Source: Xiphias gladius
Taxonomy: Eukaryota > Chordata > Actinopteri > Istiophoriformes > Xiphiidae
Reading direction: 5' to 3'
Length of the DNA stretch: 64,000 nucleotides
Assembly (NCBI RefSeq): GCF_016859285.1
Contig: NC_053400.1
Coordinates: 31,430,001-31,494,000, forward strand
The notes beneath the pieces are model-generated. The model saw nothing but the letters and a program-made list of their open reading frames with translations. It did not search any database and was not told the origin of the DNA. This document shows, piece by piece, positions 11,886 through 24,232 of this stretch. The position numbers and the translations under genes are program-made. The first letter of the stretch is position 1, and each line of letters opens with the position of its first letter.

Positions 11886-13195
11886 GAAATAATGCTAACC
11901 CAATTTTTAAACCGAATTTCATCTAATGAAAAAGCTAAAATTAAAGATGGCAACTGGTCAAACCCCAGTGTACATCCAGACCATGTTTCATGGCTCTTTA
12001 TGCTGATGTGTTTGTGTCACCGGGGCCAGTGCTTCCGTTGTAAGACAAGCTGGGCGCGCAGATACAGAGTTACTGGAATTTCTCCTCTCTGCTATTGATT
12101 TTCGGTTGAGTTTGCAAATGTTGACATGACTAGTGAGAGGCAGACAAGCCTTTTCAAATGATCCCTTCCCCTGCTCTCTCTCTTCCGTGCATTAGAGGTC
12201 AGCAGACAGGCAGGATGTGAGCCGGCCGATAAGCTGCAGAGACAGAAAGGTTGTCGGGGATTCTCCGGTGGTCAGTCCATCAAAGTCTAATAACCTGCGT
12301 GGAGGAAAAACTGCCGGAGTTTCTCTTCTGTGCTGTCGGACCAGGTCGAGTTTAATCTGGTGCAACCCGAAATCACTTTGTCGTCTATCATTAATGGGCA
12401 TAGTAGGATATGATGTCATGCCTCAAGTGGGAACTCCCAAAAGCGCACAATTAAATCCACGGTTAATCAATACTCAGCCTGCGGTTTCCAACACAACAGC
12501 AGATCACGCAGCTGCCCTTTTTTGGTTTGTACCTTTCTAACGGAAATTGGCTGAAGTATAATCATGAAAGACCTGGTCAGACCGCCACTCCTCCATGAAG
12601 CCCACTGTTCTTCATGTGGGCTTAAGTCGCACAGATTTGCTGGTCAGTGTGGTGGCTGGTGACGCCGATGGATGTCAGGAGAGAGTTTGCATCTTTTATC
12701 GGGCAATGGGTGTGTTTGTCGGCTCATTTGACTCACACGGTTTTCACTCAGGGAAAATTTATGTATTGAATTGATATTTTATAAAAGAAACATTGTCAAT
12801 ACAAAAAATAAAATTACTTATCAAATAAAATTGGTGTGGTCTATCCATCTACTGTTCTAAAAAGTTCTAAAAAGCCAAGCTTTTAACGTGTGTAAAAATA
12901 TGAGACTGTCCTTCCATAGAAAAAAAAAACGGCCCCATAGGTCGTCTGTGCGAGCAGCTTATTATGACCCATAGTAACGGTTTATTGTTAGCTGACCTCC
13001 AGCGGCCGTGGTAATTATGACAAGTGCAAAGGAGGAAGTCAGGTGACGTAGTACACAGAGCAACAAAGTCCGCGTGAGGAGGAGGTTGGGGTGGATGGAT
13101 GGGTCGGTGAAACGTTGGACTTCAACACAGGAGATCGCTGTTCGTTTCCTGTCTGAAACCAACTGTTGACATTGTTTCCTTTATCCATGACCGTT
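11886..13195. other. Intergenic sequence, one moderately GC-rich block
   Basis: 12140-12540 has balanced composition and long open frames on both strands (plus 12217-12540, minus 12192-12419), but neither resembles a known protein or has convincing splice sites. It could be a conserved non-coding element or an unknown repeat. Confidence 0.4.
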
Positions 13196-13199
13196 CCAC

Positions 13200-13345
13200 A
13201 ACAATCCACCGCACATTCATCACTGTAACCACGACGATGAAGGACCTCGGACCTTAACGAAGTGTTTTCGCCGCGAACCTTCGCTAAACCTAGTCAAATT
13301 GTTTTCGTGCCTAAACCTAAGCAAGTGTTTTTTTGTTTGTTTTTT
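13200..13345. repeat. Dispersed repeat fragment ('cctaaacctaagcaa' type)
   Basis: The 'ttttcgtgcctaaacctaagcaa' block resembles 'ctttcgttgcctaaacc' at 18922-18945, suggesting a shared interspersed family. No coding potential. Confidence 0.45.
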
Positions 13346-13888
13346 TTTCTCTGTTTTTTTTGGAGGACTTGTTGAGAAATATCTGAGGAATACCTGAAGG
13401 ACTACTTTCATCCTCATGTCTGCATAGTCAGAATGGGACAAGGGACGGCACAGCTGAAAATACACAACATTCAGTAGCAGAGCATGAAAATTCAGCTCGC
13501 CAGCACCCGCAACAAGGACAAAATTAATATCGTTCTGATCTGCAAGTGCACTCAGTTACTTGCAATTACATTCATCATCTGTTGAATCTATTCCAGCACA
13601 AAGCAGCGTCGGCAGCCAAAAGGGAAAGATCTGTGTGTTTTTTTTAAATGTCAGGAATCACAGCCATCAACGCTGAATCCTGACCAGCTACATTATGTTT
13701 CTCAGCTAAACTTGACCTCTGACCTCTGAACCCCCCCAGGGAGGGATAACAGGATAAAACACTTCCTTTTCTAGGATCAATACAGTGTCACATTATTAGG
13801 CTGTCGAAATACACCGGAACCCCACTGCACAGGTCCAAATTATAGGATTTACACTTACGAGGATGGTAGATCAGCCCCACTCCACTAC

Positions 13889-13935
13889 CTTCACACACAC
13901 ACACACACACACTAACACACACGCACAGACACGCA
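13889..13935. repeat. (CA)n microsatellite, short and interrupted
   Basis: About 11 CA units followed by interrupted 'acacacgcacagacacg'. Confidence 0.9.
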
Positions 13936-16900
13936 GAAAAGACATATCAGTACATATGAGACTCAACGTACAGTATGAGACACAGAAACATGATAGCAGT
14001 GAAGGCAATGAGATGAAGGTCGGCGACTAAACACCCAAAAGGTTAAACCGACAGTAGATTACATCATGGTTCACATCATGAAGCATCATAAAGAGTCAGG
14101 TTCCTCACGTGTCAGATCGAGACTTAAAAAATGTTGTACTCGAGGGAGGTGTGGAGGGTTTTTTTTCTGTCTGACTGCAGTTTTTTTCTTCTGCCTCAGC
14201 AGCTTCAGTTTTCAGATCACCTCGCCCTCTGCCAGATGTACTGCCGCGTGCCTGTACCGCGCCCATACGCTTTTTTAGATTATCAGACCGACACCACCTG
14301 TCTGTACAGTAAATATGCTGCAATGGCTGCATTCTATGACCTGGATTCGTGGATTGTACAGCTATCACGTCGCCTGTCCCGTCTGTCTTTAACTCTTTGT
14401 GCTGCCGCCATCATCACGTTTTCCTTAAAATAAGGTTTTTGCGCACGCCCCTTTAAAACATCGTTAAATCTCACCGTCCTGCAAGGAGCCAGACAAACAG
14501 CCAAACATTGTTCAAACCCAGGCATTTGCGGTTAAAATTCCAGTGTGAAAAACCCAAAGTTTCCAAAGAATGGTAAATATATAAAAGACACCTATGGTCT
14601 GAATATTTTAGTCAGTATACGCACGACAAATCTTCGGGAAAGAGACAGAGCAACCTGATCAAGAATATATGTGAGCAGGATAAGATGTTTTTTATAACTT
14701 TCAAGCTACAAGAGCACAAAGAGGCAAAACCTGTACGTTAAGAGGTCAAGTAAACTAATTTATCTCAACCATCAGGAAATAAAATAAAGTGTGAAGCAAA
14801 GATTGAAACTTATGGTTGGCGAGGTTGAATACTTCATATGAAGGGAGCGTGATGCTAACGAGGTATAAGTGGATTTCTGCTGTCTTGTGCACATTGTGAT
14901 TCAATGACATGCAGCACTAATAAGAAGTAATTATGTTATCTTGTTGACGTCCCATCCTCCTCATCCTCTTAATATTGATTCAGATGCACTGCTGTGATGT
15001 CCTGTCAGGGCGTCTTTGCATGATGAGCTGATGGAGTGTAGAACAGTGTTGACTCACATCCTGCTGTCTCACCCGGAGGGGGGAAAAAAAAAGTGAAACA
15101 GAACTGAAAGGAAAAAAAAAAAAAGAGCCTGCTGCTGCTCCCAGTCTCAGTTTATCACTTCACAGTGACAAACAGAGCAACGAGGCCAGGAACGCGTGGA
15201 ACTACAGCACTTTGCGGGCGTCCGTGCGCTTCCATCTGTGTGGGTGCAGAAACACTTTCCAAAAGGCTGAACTCGTTGGAAAAATCCATGCGTAAAAATA
15301 AATGTGTTTTTTTTTTTTGTTTTTTTTTCCCCAGCAGTAAATGAGTAAATGAACACAGAATTGTGGACCATGTGGTTTTTATATTAAATTGACAGTCCAA
15401 ATGCAATTTCATAGGTGAGTGACCAACCTTTTTTTTTTGTGTCAAAAATAGAAATCATTGTTCTGTAAAGAAAAATTCACTTTTTGTAGGATATGATACC
15501 TCAATTTTGTGCTTTTTGAAGAATATATAAAAAAACTAGAATAAACTGAGAATACTTTCTGTTGACAAGCATCTGTGTGTTAAGTAAAAGGTGGAGTGTT
15601 TGACTACTGTAGTTGCGTTTTTGGAGCAATGTTTGGATGAACGGGTCCCCGTCTGGTTTGTGTTCTCACGGTCGGATATGCGCGCGCACACAAGCACGCA
15701 GGTGCAGGCACACGGCTGCAGACGGTTTTGCGCTGTAACACTGACCAATACACGGCGCGCACCTGCAAGAGGTGGGGAAGAACAAGACGTAAACATGGAT
15801 GCGGGAAAGCAGATATAAATTATTCAAGAAATCAAGTTTTATGAGAAAGGAAATTCATTATCTTATACTACATACATTTATCCAGTGAAAACCATTTCCG
15901 TTAAAAACAAAAAACTCCCTTACAAAGGCCATGACAAGGTGATGCTTTGATTTTATTTTTGCCTTGTGAAATAAAGGCATTTCAACTAGTTGAACCCTTA
16001 AGTTCCCAAGGTGCCCTGATGTGAAGTTTCTTTTTATTTTCAGGGTTTCTTACCAAAATGCACTGTGTGCATAGGCCTAACAAACTTGTCAAATGCATTT
16101 CCTTCCTCAGAAAACCTTTGCAAAGTCACGTTTTTAAAAACTTGCATTTTGCCTAATTCTACTAATTCTAAACTAATTGTTTACATCCACGTTTACCAGC
16201 TAGCGGTCTTCTTCTCTCGCCTTTCCTTGTTAGTTGCTGCGCTTCTTCGCGCATGTCCGCCACGTGTTCAGTAGAATAATGTAAAACCACGGGCAGGAAT
16301 CTGCATCACGTCACAGAGCCAAACAAACCACCGACATGAAAAAGCAATGCTCCGTAGCACCAGTGAGGGTCAAAAACTCTGATCTGCATCCGCATTTATC
16401 TGCATGATCCAAGGCAGCATGGTCTGTGGCTGTACCATTACATCAAAAAAACAAAAAATAACTTCTATACTCACCCTACCCTACACTTTTCCCACAAATC
16501 CAGCCTGACATATTAAGCATATTTAAAAACTTTGCGTCTTCACTGGAATTTAAAATGTGGCTTTGAACCATGCTCGTCCCCACAACAGAAGTTTGAAGAT
16601 GGGCTCATAGGGCCTCAGCCCTCGAACTGTTTTTTTTTTCTTTGTTTTTTTTCTGCAGTTTCAGATGAACAGGTCAGCATTTACGATACACCTGTCTGAA
16701 CAACAATAAAGCAAAGCTCAAAACACAGCCATTGGAACGTGACGACAGTTCCCTTCTCTGCCGTTGCAGGAAAACGTGTTCAAATACAGGGGATGCACTT
16801 GTGTAAAAATATCCATGTACCAACGCATATACCGTATATGTGTGTGTGTGTGTGTGTGTGCTGAGTCCAGTGGCCAGCCTGGCTTGGTTTACGCTCCCTC

Positions 16901-17735
16901 CGATATGACGAAGAGGACAGGCCTCTCTGGATGCACCTTGGTTGCGGGAAGCAGAGCAGCTGCAGGCATAAATAAATCTCCCCTGAGGAAAGATGATACA
17001 GAAGCTCACATGTCGTCGGCAGATGAATATCCAGGCCCGCCTGCATCTTAATGTCTACAAAACACTGTGTGTATGATACACATGAACACGGGTCGTCTTA
17101 TTATGTGGAAGAGGTATGCTAAAAAAGAGTAAAAGCAATACCGCAGAAGATGAAGTAATGAAGCACTTCATTTCAAAAGTTTTGCACACAAAATTGTACT
17201 TAAAAGTAAAGGAGGAAGACAGAAGACAAGAAAGAAGGAACAAAATAAGAATGGAGAAGTAAAATGAAATACAGATAAATGATAACATCATCCTCTTTAA
17301 CACCCACAAGTATAAGAATAGCACACTACCAGTAAAGGTTGAAGACTGCCGCTGGGCTTTGAGGTTTTTACTGGAGCCAGTTTTATATCAGAGTTAGACC
17401 AAAAGTATAGACAAAAGTATAAGCTGTAAAACGTTAGTGACATTCTCCCTCATGCCAGGAAGAAGCTAAATATTACAGGTGAAAGATCAACGCTACACCT
17501 CCATAAGACGTACAACGTGCTATTAAAGGAATAATAATGAAATACACCTATTCGCTTTCTTGCCAAGAGTTAGGAAAACAGAAAAACAGTCTGGCACATA
17601 ACCTCCTGTTAAACGGTGATTTGGCGTTTTTACACTTCCGTTTTCGTACGTCTGTTCTGTTAGCAACACATTAGCCTCAGACAGCTAGCTTGGGCGGCTA
17701 AATGAACCAGCTAACGAATGTTATCTTCACAAAAC
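13936..17735. other. Intergenic sequence
   Basis: No supported gene. A short (TG)n lies at 16839-16860, and A or T runs occur near 15084, 15110 and 15307-15330. The open frame 14131-14433 (100 codons) is the most protein-like but has no recognised family and no usable splice framework. Confidence 0.45.
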
Positions 17736-17739
17736 TGTT

Positions 17740-17995
17740 GAAAAACTCATCTCTTCCGAGAGCACCTGCTCTCCTAACGCCTCTAAGACCCCAACATGCC
17801 TAACTAGCACTTACGGCGCGCTTTCGACGCACTTCTTTACCTGATCTCCGTGCACTTTGTCCTCTGAATAGATCGAGCACTCAGCACTTACTTCGAGCTC
17901 TCCTACTTTACTGACGCTTTAGTGTTGTCCCTCTCTCGAAAGTCGCCTTGAATAAAGGCGTCTGCCAAATCAGTGAATGTAAACGTAAATGTAAA
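17740..17995 (+). mobile_element. 3' end of an L2/CR1-type LINE (or a SINE sharing its tail)
   Basis: The block 'aaaactcatctcttccgagagcacctgctctcc', followed by 'tctcgaaagtcgccttgaataaaggcgtctgccaaat' and an 'aatgtaaacgtaaatgtaaa' tail, matches my memory of the 3' end of fish L2-clade LINEs, whose consensus tail is close to GGATAAAAGCGTCTGCTAAAT. It is truncated at its 5' side, with no reverse-transcriptase frame. Confidence 0.7.
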
Positions 17996-18128
17996 CTGAC
18001 TGCAGTAGAACAACACACTCTAACAAGGGCATTTGTGAAGTAAGATGCCCGTCCATACTTCGCTGAGTCACAAATGTGACAAAATGGTGGGTGAAACAAG
18101 TTCAGTCAAACCGCCATGGAACTCTGCC

Positions 18129-18505
18129 AGCAGCGCTTGCTATAGCAACAGACCGTTTAACTAAAACTAACAACCGTAAGCAATCAGAAAATGGGCGGTT
18201 GCTATGGCAACAGACCGTTTAACTAAAACTAACAACCGTAAACAATCAGAAAATGGGCGGTTGCTATGGCAACAGACCGTTTAACTGAAACTAACAACCG
18301 TACGCAATCAGAAAATGGGCGGTTGCTCTGGCAACAGACCGTTTAACTAAAGCTAACAACCGTAAGAAAATCAGAAAATGGGCGGTTGCTATGGCAACAG
18401 ACCGTTTAACTGAAACTAACAACCTTAGGCTATCAGAAAATGGGCGGTTGCTATGGCAACAGACCGTTTAACTGAAACCAACAACTGTAAGCAATCAGAA
18501 GACAG
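18129..18505. repeat. Six-copy 62-bp tandem array, each unit with an X-box-like palindrome
   Basis: The 'caacagaccgtttaact' block recurs at 18146, 18208, 18270, 18332, 18395 and 18457, giving periods of 62, 62, 62, 63 and 62 bp. Units 2, 3, 5 and 6 contain the exact near-palindrome GTTGCTATGGCAAC (18198-18211, 18260-18273, 18385-18398, 18447-18460). Unit 1 has CTTGCTATAGCAAC (18136-18149) and unit 4 GTTGCTCTGGCAAC (18322-18335). Each later unit also has ATGGGCGG just before the palindrome. The palindrome fits the RFX-factor X-box (GTNRCC/GGYAAC half-sites). Confidence 0.95.
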
Positions 18506-18679
18506 TAAATGATTGCGTCAAAGAGCAGCCCTGTCTCCTAGAAATTACATTGGTATGCCACTAAACTGCAACAGCAAATACATCTTGTAATGCCGAGGAA
18601 TGCCAGGAAATGTAATGCCGAGCGGATTAGGATTTCCACTAGCATGATGAGGAAATGTTGTTAATTAATGTATCTGGCA

Positions 18680-19075
18680 AGTCAAAAAAGTGTGAAAGCA
18701 ACGTATTTGTTTCCCACAATTCTCCCCCTGTCTTGCAGCACAGTAGTGACCACATCATCATTAAACTTTTTAATGGTTATGTTTAGGCTCTCACAGCTCT
18801 CGGTTACGGTTAGAGACTGATCCTGGTCTGGTTTAAAATAGAAAAAAGATCCCAGTGGCTCCAGACACAACGAGTTATTAGCATGTAACCGAAACCACAA
18901 TCTTTCCCCAACCCTAACCAAGCTGCTTTCGTTGCCTAAACCACAGACGGGTGTCAGGATGTGATCCCCCGGTCTCTGATGCCACAGTCTAGTGCCCCGC
19001 AAACCTGCCATCCACACCAACCACCTCCTAGTCCCTCCGGTGCGGTTCATAACTCTAGCACTTCATTCATTCATT
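18680..19075. repeat. Probable dispersed DNA-element fragment
   Basis: Contains 'ccccaaccctaaccaagctgctttcgttgcctaaacc', similar to 13300-13325, and ends near a (CATT)n tract at 19061-19080. The minus-strand open frame 18682-19050 has no recognised domain. Confidence 0.4.
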
Positions 19076-19591
19076 CATTCAAAAAAAAAGGCCTCAGAAT
19101 GAAATTCAACCAGCGATTATGTTCACCACAATGTAAATGGGAATGCAATTTAGTAATATATAAATGTAATTTCTAGGAAACAGGGTTGCACAGGGAGGTA
19201 TAAATAGTTTAGTGATTTACCAGCTGCAGAAAACTGTCTTAAAGTAGTAATAATAACATACATTTATTAAGAATAAAAATTCACAAAGACCCAATCCGAG
19301 CAAACATACTCCACAGAAGGGCATTTTTAAGTCAACATCCACTTTGCTTTGAGGCAAACGTCTGACAGCTCAGGCTGCTGCATGGACAAAGAGAAAAATG
19401 GTGGAATATTTCTTTAATTGAGATGTAATGAGATCCGGTTGTATCTAAAGAGAGAGGTGCAGCGCTGCCGTTGGTCAGAGGAGTCTTCTGATACAGATCA
19501 ATGGAAACAACTGAGACCAGTGGAGCCAGAGACTCCCTGCTGATTCAATTTACCATCTCTGTAATTCACATGATCGTGCTGCGTCTCGGCC

Positions 19592-19592
19592 G

Positions 19593-19623
<31 letters not shown>

Positions 19624-19634
19624 CACACACACGT

Positions 19635-19688
<54 letters not shown>

Positions 19689-19721
19689 ACGCATGTGCAC
19701 ACATACACTCACACACACACC
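19592..19721. repeat. (CA)n microsatellite, long and interrupted
   Basis: About 130 bp of CA units with CG and TG interruptions. Cys/Val- and Thr/His-rich frames over it are artefacts. Confidence 0.97.
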
Positions 19722-22288
19722 ATCGTTGGAGCAGAGGCTATGGTGGGATGATTCAAGGACAAATGCATGCAAAAAGAATGGTTAACAAAAGTGATATTTC
19801 TGTCATTTGGATCACATTAAGACATAAATAGAAATGAAATACAAGTAAAAGAGAATATAATCATTAATAAATAAAGAAGCTTTTTGCATTTCAGCATTTT
19901 GTTCCATCGCATCAAGTGAAGACATGAACATCCTGCAAACAGGGGTCTGAAGACAGGGGGTGTGACCCATTTCCATTAAAATGTCTCCTCCTTCATTTCC
20001 CTGCAACTTCTTTCCTTAAATCTTCAAGAAAGCCTAGGAAACACAAAAGTATCCCGTCTGGATATATTTCTTTTTCTTGTTTTCTCCCAGTTTGGAGTGC
20101 CCGTTGGCCTTGTTCCTGCTAACTCTGAACGGACTCGTTGGGAAGAGGAGCCCCCCCCCCATCCAGAATCCCCTGAAGCGGACATTAGCATGGTGGAGGA
20201 CCATGGTGGTCCCGAGCCGTATCAATTCAAGCCCTTCAAGGCTCCAGCCCCAGTAATGCCGGAAAAACGTGAAGTTCCTCTTTAATACCTTCCTCTTTCC
20301 GCTCCCCACATACAAAAGGAACAAAATGAAAGCAGCAAGTCAACTTTTAAAGTTAACTACATTTAAAAAAGCACTAGACACTTGACACAAAACCCCCTTT
20401 TCTGTAGCAGGGCCCAGGTGAGGGAATTACCACCGCTCATGGCGTCAGTCCATTTTTTAACGCTGGAGGTCTGCGGAACGGTAACTCAACACAAAGAAAA
20501 ATATTCATGCAACTTAAAGAATAACAGAACTTCGGTGCTGACAACATTAACTGCGAATGCTTGATTTGAGAGTGATGTATATTAAAAATAAAAACCAATA
20601 AACCTAAAAGCTGTTTAGTTTTACGAAACTCTTCTCTACATTTTCAAGCTGACGTAAATGGATGAAGGTTAAATTAGGGTGAAAGTGAGGGTGAAGGGAA
20701 ATTATACCTACTACTGCTACTACTATTACAACACTTTTGGCTGCTGCTGTGGCTGAGACCATCACACACCCAGATTGAGCAGGATAAAAAAAAAAACTAG
20801 CCAATATGATATGACGTGATCTCACAGAAGATTTCTTAAGTGCGTACGTGCATCCAGCGCTGAGTGTAAACAAACTGCCTCAGAAACCGTAACACAAGCA
20901 TCTTGTTGTTTGTCTCCTTGTGACTGCGTCAATGTCAATGAAAACCGTAACAGCCTTCATATAAAAATACAAACAGCAGGGTAGAGTCTCCATTCATTCA
21001 GAGCAGCATCAATTATTCATAAGCGCGCTTGTCGGCCGTGCTGCTCCAGGGATCGATGCCTCTGTAATGTGGACTGATACGAGCCCCTGGTCGAGTCCTG
21101 CCTGCAGCGGGTTAATGGGCTGACCGGATTTCACCCGTTGCTTGAGGGACTTCCTGGAGTCCACGTGTGAGACCACGGTAAGATGCGTACATGTGGGTAA
21201 AGCAGATATGGGAAAGGCCGCGAACGTGTTTAAACTGCAGAAAAATATGGACGCTGCATCTTTGAGGTCCATGGGATTCTGAAGGACAGCTTGGAAGCCT
21301 GGAGTTTAGCTTCGCTGCTCCTCACCATCTGAGGAGGGGGTTCAAAGGGACATTGGTCCCCTCCATTTTACGTCCCTGTCCCACATTCTCTGTCCCCGTC
21401 CCTGTTTCAATCATTCCCGTCCACTCTAAGACATTAGGTAAAATAAAGCAGGCAGGCATAAAACGGGAAGAATATTTAAATTTTATTCCAATCAAAGAGG
21501 ACACTGTGCAACGAGGGGGGCCGACAGCGGCCTGTTGATCAAACCTCTTGCAACATGAGCTTGAGAAAGTCCCTCAGTGTCAAAACCTACGTGCTGCTCC
21601 ACATCAGTACCTTTGTTTTGGACGTCTGTCAGTGGTTTCACTGATGTCTCCACACGCCAGTTCCTCATCCTGGGATTACAGCTGGTTTTAACCACACATT
21701 TAACAAGAGTTTCGACTGAAATCTGGGTGATACGATACCAGCAAGAGCCTTGAATAAAACGTTTGTCATGACATAAAGAGCCTGACTCGATGCTTTAGCC
21801 CTCTGATAACATAATCCGTCTGTTTTGCAAGCTGCTGGCGGTGATGTCATATACTTTGCAGACATTGTAATTTACCGCAGCATGCTCAAGCGCAGGCTTG
21901 GAGAGAACCTAAAACCGTCTCTGCGCCTCTCTCTCGTTCAGCCGAGCATCCTCCGGAGAACGCGTGCAGCAACGCGTCGCCTGTCAGATTCACAGCCAGC
22001 GACGGCCCGCATGAGCTCCACACATCCAAAAAAATAATGATGATAAAACAATGGATTACGCTATTGATAATTACTGCTCAACACGAGTAGCACAGAGGTC
22101 TGGAGCATATGTGCATGTAAAGGTTGTTTTCACTGTCGTCTGCTGAAGGGGGGAAAGTTTTTTATGTGCTCACCTTAAATCTGAGATTAACACGTGGAGA
22201 TACCAGGAGGATTTTGTGACGCCACAAGTTTCGGAAGCCAATCCTGGTCCAGTATGCAACCATGTTGCACTAGTGAGCCGCTAGTGCA
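19722..22288. other. Intergenic sequence
   Basis: No supported gene. A C run lies at 20151-20160. The proline-rich open frame 20097-20285 has no supported splice structure or recognised family. Confidence 0.45.
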
Positions 22289-22289
22289 G

Positions 22290-22307
22290 ACACACACACA
22301 CACACAC

Positions 22308-22370
<63 letters not shown>

Positions 22371-22371
22371 A
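22290..22371. repeat. (CA)n microsatellite
   Basis: About 38 CA units with one CG interruption near 22311. Confidence 0.97.
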
Positions 22372-22784
22372 CCACCGAGGATGGACTTTTCCGTGAAGTG
22401 GGAGACATCGTTTGACCGACAGTAAAACATTTTAAATGAAAAATATTTGCATATTCATAGACGCTGTTTTTTTTCAATGAGGGAAAACTAGTTAATCAAA
22501 CTTTTTGTTATTAGACGCACGTTATTATTGCAAGCAGAGTATTTTTTTATCATCTCTGGAAGGGATCTTTAATTATTTTTACAGATTCTTAAAGATTATC
22601 GTAATTTTGTTATATTTCCTTCTTTTCTGCAGCCTCTGGAGAGACTGCAAACTAAAAATCACAGGGATTTAAAATTGTCCAAGTTTGCATCAGTATGAGA
22701 CCGACACAGTACTGGGTTAACTCACAATACTAGTTAAAAAATAGAATAGATAAATAGAATCTATTGCACTTTACCCATGTGTAA

Positions 22785-22990
22785 AATTACAACTAAACAT
22801 CAGCACGTCAGCATAGTCACCGTGAGCATGTTAGCATTGCCGATGCTAGCATTTAGCACAAAGCACTGCTGTGCCTCAGTGCGGCCTCAACGAGCTGCTA
22901 ACACGGCTGTAGACCCTCAAGTCTCGTTGTAGTTCAAACATCACATTTTAGAGTTTTGGGACCACATCCAAATGGATCATTCATATGAGA
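22785..22990. repeat. Dispersed teleost repeat ('gcatgttagcattgc' type)
   Basis: The 'cacgtcagcatagtcaccgtgagcatgttagcattg' and 'gctaacacggctgtagac' blocks match an interspersed sequence I know from many fish. A related fragment occurs in reverse at about 57285-57340. Confidence 0.55.
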
Positions 22991-23308
22991 TTTTGAGGCA
23001 TTCACATGACAGAAAGGGGCCAGTTTTATCACTCGAACCAGCATTCGCTTGTGCTTTCCGATTCGCACAACAGAAACCCTTTCAGCCGAAGTTCAGACAG
23101 GTTAGTTTCAAGCTCGTTACTACTTTGTTTGCAGGCAGATAAATTGATCTGGTCGTTTGCCAGAACGTGTGGCATTATTATCCTGTTGGCCGGGGTCATA
23201 ATGTGAAGAGCATTAAATATTCAGGTAAGAGGAAGTTGAGTGTCACTACATTATCTGAGATGTCAGGCATGTATTGATGACTATCCTTTATCTGTTAGAG
23301 ATGAAAGG

Positions 23309-23309
<1 letters not shown>

Positions 23310-23401
<92 letters not shown>
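23310..23401. repeat. Pure (CA)n microsatellite, about 46 units
   Basis: Uninterrupted CA for roughly 92 bp, the longest pure tract in the window; expected to be highly polymorphic. Confidence 0.98.
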
Positions 23402-23402
<1 letters not shown>

Positions 23403-24084
23403 GGACATGAACTAAAACCAGTGGGAGTAATATTATTTGTTTGATAGATGTAGTCTGTTTGTTTCATGAATTATAGATCTAACAAAATGTCATCCAGAGC
23501 GATGAGTCCTCTCAGCAGCACTTGCTGGAAGTTTTAACTGGGAACCTCAACGGTTCCTCAATCAATAAGTGGAGCTTTTTAAAACGCTCGGTTGTTTCCT
23601 CGACTGGGCCGAATCGTTACTTGGACAGAGTCTGCTACGCGGAAGCAGCTAACTTCTAAGTCCGCACAGCAAACCCGTTTCTGTTCGCAGTTTGGCGTCC
23701 TCCACAGCAAGGACTTAAACAGATTGAAAGCTCCGCGTGAAACGCGCTTTGATGCTTTAAGTTAAGCTATGGGCCTGTAATGAAATTAAAACGACTCGAA
23801 TACGCAGAAATAGAATTACAAGCAGAAATAATTCACTTTGTGAACGAAAAAGCACTCTCCTGCTACTCTGGTTATCTTTTATCTTTTTATTTTTTTAAGG
23901 AGATCGAATTCGTCAATGAATATGTAAAGGAGATGTGAGAGAGAGAGGAGGGTGTTTCACTGCCATTAACCTGAGACCACCCTCCCCTCACAACCCACCC
24001 AACCCCGGCCCGACCCCAATCCACCTCCCCTCATTCATTCAGACCCGGCCCTGGTGGAGAGGAAACTGCTGCCCCCTCTGGGAT

Positions 24085-24130
24085 TTGGCATCATAATTAT
24101 ATAGGAAGCAGAACAGTCTGCTGTCTGTTA
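24085..24130 (+). promoter_or_regulatory. socs4: socs4 core promoter (TATA)
   Basis: TATATA at 24098-24103 lies about 30 bp upstream of an inferred start near 24128. A C-rich pyrimidine region (23975-24060) precedes it. The transcript from here would run through the exon 1 donor at 24232/24233. Start position is inferred from TATA spacing only. Confidence 0.55.
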
Positions 24131-24232
24131 GAGCTGGAGAGGCTGCAGGCTGGTCACACGTGTCGGCTAATGTGCAGTGAACAACTGCTCATAGCATGGA
24201 TTTGGATCCGTCTTTCTGACATTGTTTGGAAG
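24128..24232 (+). other. socs4: socs4 non-coding exon 1
   Basis: The exon ends with GGAAG followed by the ideal donor GTAAGTTA at 24233, and the matching acceptor TTTTCGCAG ends at 25092, just upstream of the socs4 start codon. The 860-bp intron between them (24233-25092) is therefore well supported by sequence. The exon contains a short upstream ORF, ATG at 24196 to TGA at 24219 (MDLDPSF), which could restrain translation of the main frame. Confidence 0.6.

Noticed and set aside
14131..14433. 100-codon open frame on plus with fairly protein-like composition
   Set aside because: No family recognised, frame starts in a T-rich run, no conserved motif and no convincing flanking splice sites.
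18129..18505. CRISPR-like array
   Set aside because: Units are directly tandem with a constant 62-bp period; there are no unique spacers, and the genome is vertebrate.
20097..20285. Proline-rich frame that could resemble MAPK1IP1L
   Set aside because: Only 62 codons, no match to the start of MAPK1IP1L that I remember, wrong strand for the expected gene and no splice support.
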